Assembly: GCF_000280925.3 (NCBI RefSeq)
Contig: NZ_CP012109.1
Location: forward strand, 1,488,001 to 1,552,000
Length of the DNA stretch: 64,000 nucleotides
Direction of reading: 5' to 3'
DNA from: Myxococcus hansupus
Lineage (GTDB): Bacteria; Myxococcota; Myxococcia; Myxococcales; Myxococcaceae
Positions 1 to 10,652 of the stretch are shown piece after piece. Numbering within the stretch: position 1 is the stretch's first letter; the number at the start of each line of letters is the position of its first letter. A program made the translations under genes and the position numbers. The notes beneath the pieces are model-generated. The model made no database searches and was not told the DNA's origin. It worked only from the letters and a program-made list of their open reading frames with translations.

Positions 1-1562
1 GTGGCGCGCAGGATGAGGTCCAGGTCCGGGTGCAGGATGCCGGGCCCGCCCCGCTTCTCGTTCTTGCGCACCACCTGGTTCCACACCTCGATGAGGAACC
101 GGATGTCGCTCTCGAGCTTCTCCTGGGGCACGTTCTCCGCGACGGTGCGGACGATGAAGCCCGTCCCGGGCGGGCGCAGGCGGTCCACGATTTCACGCAG
201 ACGCCGGCGCTCCTTCTCGTTGGAGATGCGGCGGCTGATGCCCACGTGGTCCACCGTGGGCATGAACACCAGGTGCCGGCCCGGGATGGAGATGTGCGAG
301 GTGAGCCGAGCGCCCTTGGTGCCGATGGGGTCCTTGGAAATCTGGACGACGACTTCCTGGCCCACCTTCAGCAGGTCTTCAATCTTGTCCGTGCGGCGAG
401 GCTTGGCCTTCTCCTTCTCCTCGTCGCGCTTGTCGCCGCGGCGCTTCTCCTCCTGCGGCCGACGACCCTTCTCCTTCTCCTTGCTTCGGGGCTCGCGGGC
501 CTCACGGGCCTCGCGCGGCGTGCGGCGCTCACCGGAGACCTCGGCGGGGCGGGCAGCCTGCGCGGACTCGGCGCCCGCGGGAGAGGGGATGATGTCCCCG
601 AGCGCGGAGGCGGCGGGAGGCGGCGGCTCGACGGGCAGCCCGGCCACATCGGTACCGGACACCTGGCCGACGTCAGCGGCGACGGCAGCGGGCTCGGACG
701 CAGCCGCGAGAGACAGCGCCGCCTCGGGCGACGCCGTCGGCTGCGCGGAAGGCGCTTCACCCACCGCCGAGGAGGGCTCGGCCGTCACCGCACCGCCCAC
801 CGTGGCGGCCTCGGCCGTCACCGTACCGGTCGCGGCGGGGGACTCCGTGGTCACCGCATCCGCCGACGTGGCGCCCTCGGCCGCCACCGCGGTGATGGCG
901 GCCGTCACCGCACCCGCGGACGTGCTGCCCTCGGAAGGCGCCGCGCCCGTCGCCGTGGCGGCCTCGGCCGTGGTGGCCTCGGAGGCCACCGTCACCGCGG
1001 ACGAGGTGCCCTCGGCCGTCTGCGCCTCGGAGGGCGCCGCGCCAGCCTGAGCGGAAGCGCTGGGCGTCTCGGACGTCGCCACGGCCGCATCGGACTCGGC
1101 GGGGGGCGTCACGGAAGGCGCATTGGCGGCCAGCTCCATGACGGTGTCGCGCGGCAGCGACTCCGTGCGGGCCGCGGCGGCCTCGACCTGGGCCTCCTCG
1201 GCCTCCACCTCGGTGTGGCGGGGGGCGTGGCGGGCGGCGATTTCAGCGGCCTCGGCCTCGGACTCGTCGGGGACATCCGGCGCGTCCTCGTGCTCGCCCT
1301 CGGTCAGCTCGAACTGCGCGCGCGCGAAGTCCGGGTCGTAGACGACGTCACTGACGTAGAGGAAGGCGGCCTTCTCCAAGCCGATGTCCACAAAGGCGGC
1401 CTGCATGCCGGGGAGCACCCGGACGACCCGGCCCTTGTAGATGTTCCCGACGACGCCCTTGTCCTTCTTACGCTCGAGGTAGAACTCCGCGATGTGTCCG
1501 CTCTCGACGAGCGCGACGCGCGTCTCGCGACCCGCGGCGTTGATGACCAGGATGCTGCTCAT
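1..1562 (-). CDS. rng: Ribonuclease G/E family protein, 3' end outside window
   Basis: The gene runs leftward off the window, so about 520 N-terminal residues are visible. The start MSSILVINAAGRETRVALVE and the segment KGVVGNIYKGRVVRVLPGMQ are typical of the RNase E/G N-terminus and its S1 RNA-binding domain. The family cleaves single-stranded RNA endonucleolytically in rRNA maturation and mRNA decay. Unusually, the S1 domain is split. After FLYVSDVVYDPDFARAQFEL (to about residue 87) come roughly 300 residues of Ala/Glu/Thr/Pro-rich low-complexity sequence ending in an Arg/Lys/Glu stretch. The S1 fold then resumes at KIEDLLKVGQEVVVQISKDP (about residue 390). The catalytic DNase I-like domain and zinc link lie outside the window. 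Start ATG at 1562. Family identity is firm; the role of the insert is unknown. Confidence 0.93.
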   Translation of the reverse strand, partial: MSSILVINAAGRETRVALVESGHIAEFYLERKKDKGVVGNIYKGRVVRVLPGMQAAFVDIGLEKAAFLYVSDVVYDPDFARAQFELTEGEHEDAPDVPDESEAEAAEIAARHAPRHTEVEAEEAQVEAAAARTESLPRDTVMELAANAPSVTPPAESDAAVATSETPSASAQAGAAPSEAQTAEGTSSAVTVASEATTAEAATATGAAPSEGSTSAGAVTAAITAVAAEGATSADAVTTESPAATGTVTAEAATVGGAVTAEPSSAVGEAPSAQPTASPEAALSLAAASEPAAVAADVGQVSGTDVAGLPVEPPPPAASALGDIIPSPAGAESAQAARPAEVSGERRTPREAREAREPRSKEKEKGRRPQEEKRRGDKRDEEKEKAKPRRTDKIEDLLKVGQEVVVQISKDPIGTKGARLTSHISIPGRHLVFMPTVDHVGISRRISNEKERRRLREIVDRLRPPGTGFIVRTVAENVPQEKLESDIRFLIEVWNQVVRKNEKRGGPGILHPDLDLILRA

Positions 1563-2110
1563 GGATGAGTCCTGCTGGCGCGCGCGGTAGGGCGGACCTC
1601 ACCGGACGGGCGGCGGCGAGACGCCGGGCCTCCGTGCGCGCTGCGAAGGGAGAGGCGGCCTCCGGCGGGCCTTCAGCGCACGACGCCTGCCCGGACATGC
1701 CGGGTGCGGCGAGGGGCGCGCTGTCGAGGACCGAGGGGACCACCGCCTGCTCCTCCGAGTTCATTGGCGCCCCGCATTGCGACCGGCACCGTGCCGGGCG
1801 AGGCCTTGTCTTCACAACGCGTTCGAGCTTCCCCACGACGCGCGAGCCGTCCGCTCTTCTATCCACACCCGGTCGATGCCCATCGTGGGCACCTTGGGGG
1901 GCGACTGGAGCCTCGGTACAACCGGCGCGACTGGAGGAGCGGGAACGCAACCCGTCAAAATCCCTACCAGACGTTGACTCCCGACAACGCGGGGCGTCAC
2001 ACAACCGTCCAGAAACACGGGGAGTTTTCCACGGCCCCCCGGGTGTGTAAAGCCGAGAAACGGCTTCCATCCACTGTCAGGCAGATGCCGGGCTCCTACC
2101 CGGCAGGGCA
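1563..2110. other. Intergenic region between DUF3052 gene and rng
   Basis: No convincing gene lies here. Open frames on both strands are Arg/Pro/Ala-rich and lack a family pattern. It should hold the leftward promoter of rng, but I see no clear -35/-10 pair. Its right end holds two hairpins just downstream of the DUF3052 stop codon, listed separately. Confidence 0.5.
2050..2105 (-). terminator. Tandem hairpins after the ligA-acyP-DUF3052 operon
   Basis: Six bases beyond the DUF3052 stop codon lies a perfect 7-bp stem, TGCCGGG/CCCGGCA with a 6-nt loop (2086-2105). A second 6-bp stem, AAGCCG/CGGCTT with a 5-nt loop, follows at 2050-2066. No long T tract follows either, so intrinsic termination is an inference from position and structure. 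Confidence 0.45.
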
Positions 2111-2554
2111 TCAGGCCTGAGCGGGGGCTTGCTTCCGCTCTCCGGGCTTGTCCAGCCGCCCTCGGGGCCGCCGCACCAGCCGCAGACCCGTCCAGGTCGC
2201 GTCGATGGTGCAGATTTTGTTGTCCACCAGACCGATGTCCAGGGCCGCGTGGCGGACGAAGTCCTCGGAGAGGCCCTTGCGGATGCCCTCGCCGCCCGGC
2301 CAGCAGACCCAGATGCCCCCGGTGAGGGCCATGGCGCGGGCCAGGGCGGGCAGCCGCTGCACCAGCTCCTGCGGGTCCTGGGTGAAGAAGAGGATGACAT
2401 CCAGGCCCGTCACCGCAGTGATGAGGAACTCCACCCCATCCGGCAGCGGGTTGAGCTTCTGCACGAAGCCCCGAGGCGGGTTGATGACGGAGACCTTGGA
2501 CCCGGCCCGGATGCCCAGCATGGAGGGCAGGGAGGCCAGCGCGTAGGGCGTCAT
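2111..2554 (-). CDS. DUF3052-like conserved protein
   Basis: A 147-residue soluble protein starting [15 protein letters not shown]. The pattern of a glycine-rich N-terminal segment ([14 protein letters not shown]), a central [20 protein letters not shown] and a tryptophan segment ([12 protein letters not shown]) resembles the short DUF3052 proteins, whose function is unknown; I assign the family from memory of its look only. The ATG at 2554 overlaps the acyP stop as ATGA, so the two are translationally coupled. It is the last gene of the leftward ligA-acyP-DUF3052 group. An upstream in-frame start exists but would lie inside acyP and adds Arg-rich, non-conserved sequence. Confidence 0.75.
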   Translation of the reverse strand: MTPYALASLPSMLGIRAGSKVSVINPPRGFVQKLNPLPDGVEFLITAVTGLDVILFFTQDPQELVQRLPALARAMALTGGIWVCWPGGEGIRKGLSEDFVRHAALDIGLVDNKICTIDATWTGLRLVRRPRGRLDKPGERKQAPAQA

Positions 2555-2838
2555 GAAGTGCGCTCCACGTTGAAATGACTGAACTCGCCGGTGGCCTCGC
2601 CGTCCGTGCGCTGCACGCCCGAAACCCGGGCCTGCGACGGACCGCGATGACACCAGCGGATGAATTCCTCGAGCACGGCGGGCTCCCCTTCCACGACGGC
2701 TTCCACGGACCCATCGGGCCGGTTGCGCACCCAGCCTGTCAGACCCAGGCGGGTGGCTTCAACGCGGGCGCTCTCCCGAAAGAAGACGCCCTGCACCTTG
2801 CCCTCGATGCGCAGCGAGGCTCGCCGCGTGCCACTCAT
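2551..2838 (-). CDS. acyP: Acylphosphatase
   Basis: A 95-residue cytosolic enzyme hydrolysing acyl phosphates such as 1,3-bisphosphoglycerate or carbamoyl phosphate. The family signatures are present: [20 protein letters not shown] contains the phosphate-binding loop with the catalytic Arg, and [17 protein letters not shown] contains the catalytic Asn. Length fits the usual 90-100 residues. I prefer the ATG at 2838 ([10 protein letters not shown]); an in-frame ATG at 2850 has its only purine-rich element directly abutting the codon. It follows ligA by 15 bp and overlaps the next gene by 4 bp, so it is mid-operon. Confidence 0.92.
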   Translation of the reverse strand: MSGTRRASLRIEGKVQGVFFRESARVEATRLGLTGWVRNRPDGSVEAVVEGEPAVLEEFIRWCHRGPSQARVSGVQRTDGEATGEFSHFNVERTS

Positions 2839-2853
2839 GGACCGCCCCATCCT

Positions 2854-5402
<2,549 letters not shown>

Positions 5403-7022
5403 ATGCGTAAAGCCCGTACTTCGAGAGAGAAGGCTGCTGACACCGACGTCGCCGTGGAGGCGGACGCGGAGAAGCCTCGCCGCAAGCGTGCGGCGAAGAC
5501 GGTGGAGCGGGAGGAGGCCGAGAAGCCCGCCCGTGCCCGCCGCAGCACCCGTCGCGACGAGGAAGTCAGCGCCGAGGCCGAGGAGGCCCCCGCCGAGCCG
5601 CCCCGTCCCGTCCTCACCCCCATCTCCCGCCCGGTCCGGGACGATGACCTCCAGGAGGCCCGCATCTCCGGTGAGGAGGAGCCGGCCGCCTCCCTGCCGC
5701 CTCCTCCCGAGGCCCCCGAGGCCCCGGCCATCACGGAAGTCACCCGCGACGGCGAGCCGATGCAGGTCATCAAGCTCAATGACCTGAAGCGGATGAAGAT
5801 CACGGACCTGTCCAAGATGGCCCACGACGTGGGCGTCGAGGGCTACCAGGGTCTGAAGAAGCAGGACCTCATCTTCGCGCTGCTGGGCGGCATCGCCGAC
5901 AAGCGCTTCGAGGTCCACGCGGAGGGCGTGCTGGAGCTGCTCAGCGACGGCTTCGGCTTCCTACGCAGCGCGGACAGCGACTACCAGCCCAGCCCGGACG
6001 ACATCTACGTGTCCCCGTCGCAGGTGCGCCGCTTCAACCTGCGCCCGGGCGACACGGTGACGGGCCCCATCCGCCAGCCCCGCGAGGGCGAGCGCTTCTT
6101 CGCGCTCCAGAAGGTGGACAAGGTCAACTTCGCGGACCCGATGTCGGACGCGGCGCGCGAGCGCATCCTGTTCGACAACCTCACGCCGCTCTATCCGACG
6201 CGCAAGCTCAAGCTCGAGCACGAATCGTCGGAGATGACCACGCGCATCATCGACATGTTCTGCCCCATTGGCCTGGGCCAGCGCTGCCTCATCGTGGCGC
6301 CGCCCAAGGCCGGCAAGACGGTGCTGCTGCAGAACATCGCGCACGCCATCAGCCGCAACCACCCGGACGTCTACCTCATCGTGCTGCTCGTGGACGAGCG
6401 CCCGGAGGAAGTGACGGACATGGAGCGCAACGTGCGCGGCGAGGTGGTGTCCTCCACCTTCGACGAGCCCGCCACGCGCCACGTGCAGGTCGCGGAGATG
6501 GTCATCGACAAGGCCAAGCGCCTCGTCGAGCAGAAGTACGACGTCTGCATCCTGCTGGACTCCATCACCCGTCTGGCGCGCGCCTACAACACGGTGGTGC
6601 CCGCGTCCGGCAAGATTCTGTCCGGCGGCGTGGACGCCAACGCGCTCCACAAGCCCAAGCGCTTCTTCGGCGCCGCGCGCAACATCGAGGAGGGCGGCTC
6701 GCTGACCATCATCGGCACCGCGCTCATCGACACCGGCAGCCGCATGGACGAAGTCATCTTCGAGGAGTTCAAGGGCACGGGTAACTCCGAAATCGTCCTG
6801 GACCGGAAGCTGATGGAGAAGCGCATCTTCCCGACGCTGGACATCAACAAGTCCGGCACGCGCAAGGAAGAGCTGCTGCTGGGCCCGGGCGACCTGGTGC
6901 GCATCACCGCCCTGCGGCAGGTGCTCCACCCGTTCACGCCGATTGACGCGATGGAGTTCGTGCTCAAACACATGCGGCCCACCCCGTCGAATGCGGACTT
7001 CCTCGGGTCGATGAACCGGTAG
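5403..7022 (+). CDS. rho: Transcription termination factor Rho
   Basis: A 539-residue hexameric RNA-dependent ATPase that terminates transcription. Residues 1-120 are a charged low-complexity extension (Glu/Arg/Ala/Pro) absent from E. coli Rho (419 aa). After it come the Rho_N helix domain ([20 protein letters not shown]), the cold-shock-like RNA-binding domain ([20 protein letters not shown], a typical RNP segment) and the ATPase. The ATPase has Walker A at about 300-307 (APPKAGKT), the [11 protein letters not shown] segment and the FKGTGNSEI region. The ATG at 5403 has no strong Shine-Dalgarno. Divergent from ligA. Identity is certain; the N-terminal extension is of unknown function. Confidence 0.97.
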   Translation: MRKARTSREKAADTDVAVEADAEKPRRKRAAKTVEREEAEKPARARRSTRRDEEVSAEAEEAPAEPPRPVLTPISRPVRDDDLQEARISGEEEPAASLPPPPEAPEAPAITEVTRDGEPMQVIKLNDLKRMKITDLSKMAHDVGVEGYQGLKKQDLIFALLGGIADKRFEVHAEGVLELLSDGFGFLRSADSDYQPSPDDIYVSPSQVRRFNLRPGDTVTGPIRQPREGERFFALQKVDKVNFADPMSDAARERILFDNLTPLYPTRKLKLEHESSEMTTRIIDMFCPIGLGQRCLIVAPPKAGKTVLLQNIAHAISRNHPDVYLIVLLVDERPEEVTDMERNVRGEVVSSTFDEPATRHVQVAEMVIDKAKRLVEQKYDVCILLDSITRLARAYNTVVPASGKILSGGVDANALHKPKRFFGAARNIEEGGSLTIIGTALIDTGSRMDEVIFEEFKGTGNSEIVLDRKLMEKRIFPTLDINKSGTRKEELLLGPGDLVRITALRQVLHPFTPIDAMEFVLKHMRPTPSNADFLGSMNR

Positions 7023-7047
7023 AGATTGTCCGAGCAAGGAGTGTCCA

Positions 7048-7362
7048 TTGCTCAGACACGGACGTTTCCGCCTGCTCACCCTCGTGATGGGGGTGACGCT
7101 GGGCGGCGGTGGAGTGGGATGTGACGGCCTGGGAGACTTGCCGCTGGGGGACATCCCCCCGACGCTGTCCGACCAGATTTGTTACACGGACGACGACTGT
7201 GTGGCCAACGCGTGCTGTGGGCTGGGAACGGCCGTCACGCACGCGGACGAAGGCCCGACGTGCGGCGGCCCCTGCAACAGCGGCTGCCCGGACGGCTCCA
7301 TCGACTGTGGACGCTGCATCCCCACGTGCCGCGAGTCACGCTGCGCCGCGGCCTGCCAGTAG
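7048..7362 (+). CDS. Small Cys-rich lipoprotein
   Basis: A 104-residue predicted lipoprotein starting at TTG 7048, chosen because AAGGAG lies 8-13 bases upstream and because the frame then begins with a basic n-region (LRHGRFR), a hydrophobic stretch and the lipobox GGVGC. The mature part is Cys-rich (13 Cys), with pairs such as ACCGLG, CGGPCNSGC and CGRCIPTC, suggesting a disulfide-knotted periplasmic or surface peptide. It follows rho by 25 bp, may be co-transcribed with it, and ends 3 bp before the convergent permease gene. Function unknown. Confidence 0.75.
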   Translation: MLRHGRFRLLTLVMGVTLGGGGVGCDGLGDLPLGDIPPTLSDQICYTDDDCVANACCGLGTAVTHADEGPTCGGPCNSGCPDGSIDCGRCIPTCRESRCAAACQ

Positions 7363-7365
7363 GGC

Positions 7366-8595
7366 TCAGGCGGCGGGCGGCTGACGTTCGCCGGGCAACG
7401 GGGCCGAGGTGGCCAGCGCCACGGCGGGCGCGGGCTGCGCCTTCAGCCGGGCGTAGTCGAAGCACGCCACCAGGACGGACGCCACGGGCACGGCGAAGAG
7501 CGCGCCCACCAGCCCGAAGAGCCGCTCCCCGGCGATGAGGGAGAAGGCGACGATGACGGGGTGCAGGTGCGCCGCCTGCCCCATGATTTTGGGGTTGAGG
7601 AAGTACGCCTCCAGCGCGTGGATGCCGATGATCCACGCCAGGATGGCCAGCCCCTTCTGGAACCCATCCGCCAGGGCGATGAGGACGATGGGCACCGAGC
7701 TGATGATGGTGCCGAAAATCGGGATGAGGCTGAAGAAGGTGGCGATGGTCGCCAGCAGGAAGGCGAACTTCACGCCGAACAGCAGCAGCCCCACGAACGT
7801 CAGCACGCCGTTGACGATGCAGATGGTGACCTGCCCGCGCACCACGCCGGACAGCGAGCGGTCGATGCGCTCCAGGAGCTGCCGCGCGTCGGTGGCGTAC
7901 TCGGGCGGAATCAGCGTGCCGAAGTAGTGGCGGATGGCCTGCGCGTCGATGGAGAAGAACGCGGCCACCATCAACACGAAGAACAGCATGAACACGCCCG
8001 CGGCCACGCTGGTGACGATGCTGCGCGACACGTTGACGATGTCGCCCAGGTTCTCCTGCACCAGGATGGACACGCGCTTCACCGCGTCGCCCAGGAACTG
8101 CTCCAAGTCCAGCGCGAAGCCGAAGGTGCCGTTGCCGTTGCCTCCGTCCGCGCCCTCCAGCGCGCGGTTGGACAGCGCCACGGGGATGCCGCGCGTGCTG
8201 AGCCACGACTCCGCGCGCTGCGCGAGCTCCTGCACGTTTTCGGGCGTGAGGGTGTTGGCGAACGTCACCGCCTCCCGGCTGACGCGGGACATCTCGCGGT
8301 AGAGCTGCGGCACCAGCGCGACGAAGAAGAGGTACGCGCCCACGAAGAAGCCGGCGTAGATGAGCAGCAGCGCCGCCCAGCGCGGCACCGGCCGGCCGGC
8401 CACCTTCACCTGGGAGATGCGCCGCACCAGCGGCTGCACCAGGTACGCGATGAGCGCGGCCCCGGCGAAGGGCATCACCACCGAGCGGAAGGCGAGCAGC
8501 AACAGCAACATGCTCAGCCACAGGGCTCCCAGCAGGAGCAGGCGCTTGCGTTTATCGGCGAAGGTGATGGCGGTGTCCTGGGGCTGCTGCGACAT
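7366..8595 (-). CDS. AI-2E family (PF01594-type) membrane permease
   Basis: A 409-residue integral membrane protein. It starts with a hydrophilic N-terminus (MSQQPQDTAITFADKRKR), then about eight hydrophobic segments with a large soluble segment between TM3 and TM4. The C-terminal half with PIFGTIISSVPIVLIALADG and the motif GIHALEAYFLNPKIMGQ is the hallmark of the AI-2E transporter family. Members include quorum signal exporters and Na+/H+ antiporters, so the substrate cannot be named. ATG 8595 is chosen because the longer frame adds non-conserved Pro/Arg sequence. It is the last member of a leftward series beginning with the amidotransferase gene. Confidence 0.9.
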   Translation of the reverse strand: MSQQPQDTAITFADKRKRLLLLGALWLSMLLLLLAFRSVVMPFAGAALIAYLVQPLVRRISQVKVAGRPVPRWAALLLIYAGFFVGAYLFFVALVPQLYREMSRVSREAVTFANTLTPENVQELAQRAESWLSTRGIPVALSNRALEGADGGNGNGTFGFALDLEQFLGDAVKRVSILVQENLGDIVNVSRSIVTSVAAGVFMLFFVLMVAAFFSIDAQAIRHYFGTLIPPEYATDARQLLERIDRSLSGVVRGQVTICIVNGVLTFVGLLLFGVKFAFLLATIATFFSLIPIFGTIISSVPIVLIALADGFQKGLAILAWIIGIHALEAYFLNPKIMGQAAHLHPVIVAFSLIAGERLFGLVGALFAVPVASVLVACFDYARLKAQPAPAVALATSAPLPGERQPPAA

Positions 8596-8715
8596 GGCGT
8601 CTGGCTTACGGCAGTGCCATCCCGGTGACAAGGGCCGCCACGTGAGGAGGCCCACTCCAGGGGGGCGCGGGGCCACTCGGGCACGGATGGTGCCCGTTCA
8701 ACATTTCATCGGGGC

Positions 8716-9174
8716 TCAGGCCTGGGGGAGCTGAAGGCCGCTCAGCTTGGACTGGAGCCGCTCCAGGCAGTCGCGCATGTGCTTGCGCTTGATGCGTCCC
8801 TCGGTGGCCTCGCCCAGGCCCAGCATCTGCTCGGTGAGCCAACGACTGAGAAGCAACAGGGCCAACCGGTCGGTCGGCGCCAGGCCCCGCTCCAGGTAGC
8901 GCTTGTTGCGCATGTAGTCGTCGTAGGCGTCCGTCTCGTGGGACAGCTCCCAGTGCGTCAACCGGAAGGCCTCGCGGTAGACGGCCGGAGACGGGCGGGC
9001 CTGGGGCTCGGTGAAGAGCGGCGCGAAGTGGCCTCCGGTGTCCAGGTCCAGCTCCTCGACGGGCGGCGGCCACTGCGACAAGTCCTTGTGCAGCAGCTTC
9101 GCCACCTCCTCCAGGAGGTGGTCGAGCAGGGTGACCGGTTTGAGGTCGAAGAGATGGTCCCAGCGAGACGCCAT
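8716..9174 (-). CDS. Conserved hypothetical protein
   Basis: A 152-residue soluble, mostly helical protein beginning MASRWDHLFDLKPVTLLDHLLEEVAKLLHK. It has no signal peptide, membrane segment or motif that I recognise. Tyr/Arg/Asp-rich helices (YDDYMRNKRYLERG) and a Leu-rich C-terminal helix suggest a protein-interaction module. It lies 14 bp downstream of a lipoprotein gene on the same strand and 120 bp before the permease. Codon use is like its neighbours, so it is very likely a real gene of unknown function. Confidence 0.75.
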   Translation of the reverse strand: MASRWDHLFDLKPVTLLDHLLEEVAKLLHKDLSQWPPPVEELDLDTGGHFAPLFTEPQARPSPAVYREAFRLTHWELSHETDAYDDYMRNKRYLERGLAPTDRLALLLLSRWLTEQMLGLGEATEGRIKRKHMRDCLERLQSKLSGLQLPQA

Positions 9175-9188
9175 GCCGCTTCTCTACC

Positions 9189-9671
9189 TCAAATGCCGGC
9201 GTCGGCCGTGCCCGCGTCGGTGCCGCCGTCACCGCCCGTGCCCGCGTCGGAGCCGCCGTCGCCCGGCCCCGCGCCCTGGCAGCAGGCGGGCACCTGCGAG
9301 AAGTAGAGCCCCGACTGGGAGCAGGACACGCGGATGTCGCGGCGGTAGACGCCGCAGCCGGTGACGAAGCGGTCCTCGCCGCAGGTGGGCGGTGCCGCGG
9401 TCGCCGGGTCGCAGGCCTCCAGGGTGACGGCGCACACCGCGCGCGAGCGGTAGAAGCGCGCGTCGGTGCGGTCACCCGCGACGACGGTGCAGGTGGTGCC
9501 GTTCGTGCACTCCTGGAGGATGGGGCCGCTGGAGCAGGGGCCCACCGTGCACTCGGGCTCGCAGTTGAGGGCTTCCGAGCCATCGCAGCGGGGCGCCTGG
9601 CTGCAGAGGTCTTCCGAGCAGGCGCTGGTGAGGAGGGCGAGGAGCAGGGTCGGCAGAGCGAGACGGAACAC
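9189..9671 (-). CDS. Cys-rich lipoprotein with Gly/Asp tail
   Basis: A 160-residue lipoprotein beginning at GTG 9671, with GAGG a few bases upstream. The signal sequence (MFRLALPTLLLALLTSAC) ends in the lipobox LTSAC. The mature part has many paired Cys residues and a C-terminal low-complexity tail built from Gly, Asp, Ala and Thr (GDGGSDAGTGGDGGTDAGT), common in myxobacterial surface lipoproteins. It starts 16 bp after the amidotransferase gene and is followed after 14 bp by a conserved gene, so it is inside a tight leftward cluster. Function unknown. Confidence 0.8.
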   Translation of the reverse strand: MFRLALPTLLLALLTSACSEDLCSQAPRCDGSEALNCEPECTVGPCSSGPILQECTNGTTCTVVAGDRTDARFYRSRAVCAVTLEACDPATAAPPTCGEDRFVTGCGVYRRDIRVSCSQSGLYFSQVPACCQGAGPGDGGSDAGTGGDGGTDAGTADAGI

Positions 9672-9687
9672 GGGGGCCTCAGTCAGG

Positions 9688-10443
9688 TCAGGAGAAGCGC
9701 TCGAGGAAGTTCAGCAGGATTTGGCGGCCCGAGGGAGACGGCGTGAGCCCGGCCAGCAACTGGCGGACATGTTCCCCGGGCGTCGCGCCCCGCGCCACGG
9801 CGGCCTGGTCCAGCTTCTCCCGGCGCGCCTCGATGACGGCGCGCAAGGTGTCCACGCCCGCTTCCGGATGGAACTGCACGCCGCGCACCTTGGGGCGGAA
9901 GGCCAGCGCCTGCGCGGCCGTGTTCGCGTTGCTGGCGAGCACCTGCGCCCCTTCGGGCACCTGCGAGACGATGTCCTCGTGGGTCGCCTGCGCGGTGAAG
10001 CGTTCGGGGACGCCGTCGAAGAGCGCGTCCTTCCGGCCGGCCTCCGTGAGCGTCACCTGGACGCTGCCCGTCTCGCGGCCCTGGGGATTGCGGGACACGT
10101 GGCCGCCGTAGGCGTGCGCGAGCAACTGCTGCCCGAAGCACACACCCAGCACCGGCGTGCCGCGCTCGCCGGCCTCCACCATGAAGTCCGCGGCGCGCTC
10201 CATCCACGGTTCCAGCGCCGTCACCGACAAGGGGGAGCCCGTCATCATCACCGCGTCGTAGGCGTCCGCGCGGGTAGGCAGAGGCGCACCCTTGTGTACC
10301 GGGACGACGTCGAAGCGGTAGCCGGACAGTCCAATGGTTTGCAGAAACCACCGGTCGTAGTCGCCGATGGAGACGCGCACGGAGTCGGCCGCGTCGCCGG
10401 CTTTCAGCAAGAGGACGTTCTTCACCGCCGATGGTTGCCGCAT
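9688..10443 (-). CDS. Class I glutamine amidotransferase-like hydrolase
   Basis: A 251-residue GMP-synthase-type GATase1 domain protein. The nucleophile elbow GVCFGQQLLA gives Cys102, and GVQFHPEAG gives His192 and Glu194, a complete Cys-His-Glu triad. Stand-alone members include gamma-glutamyl hydrolases such as PuuD, which releases GABA from gamma-glutamyl-GABA, and uncharacterised peptidases. It is divergent from a glutamine-synthetase-like ligase (209 bp between starts), which fits a gamma-glutamyl hydrolase role, but that is inference. ATG 10443 is preceded by a GGGGATGG stretch. First gene of the leftward cluster with two conserved genes and a permease. Confidence 0.85.
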   Translation of the reverse strand: MRQPSAVKNVLLLKAGDAADSVRVSIGDYDRWFLQTIGLSGYRFDVVPVHKGAPLPTRADAYDAVMMTGSPLSVTALEPWMERAADFMVEAGERGTPVLGVCFGQQLLAHAYGGHVSRNPQGRETGSVQVTLTEAGRKDALFDGVPERFTAQATHEDIVSQVPEGAQVLASNANTAAQALAFRPKVRGVQFHPEAGVDTLRAVIEARREKLDQAAVARGATPGEHVRQLLAGLTPSPSGRQILLNFLERFS

Positions 10444-10652
10444 GCCATCCCCATTCCTACCGTGTCCTGCCCCGCGTGTCCGTTCCTGACCAGTGTGTGT
10501 GGAACGCGCCCGTGTGCTTCGAGGTTTCCACATGACCGGCGCCCGTTGGCTCTCCCACTCATCCACCGACCCCAGTCTGCGCATGGACGGGCGGCGGGTG
10601 GAGTCCCTGGTGGAGCGCCCGGCGTCTTCCAACGAGAGAAGGGATTGATTCG

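Noticed and set aside
1563..2110. Possible small genes between the DUF3052 gene and rng
   Set aside because: Frames of 60-200 codons exist on both strands but have no ribosome site, family motif or plausible composition.
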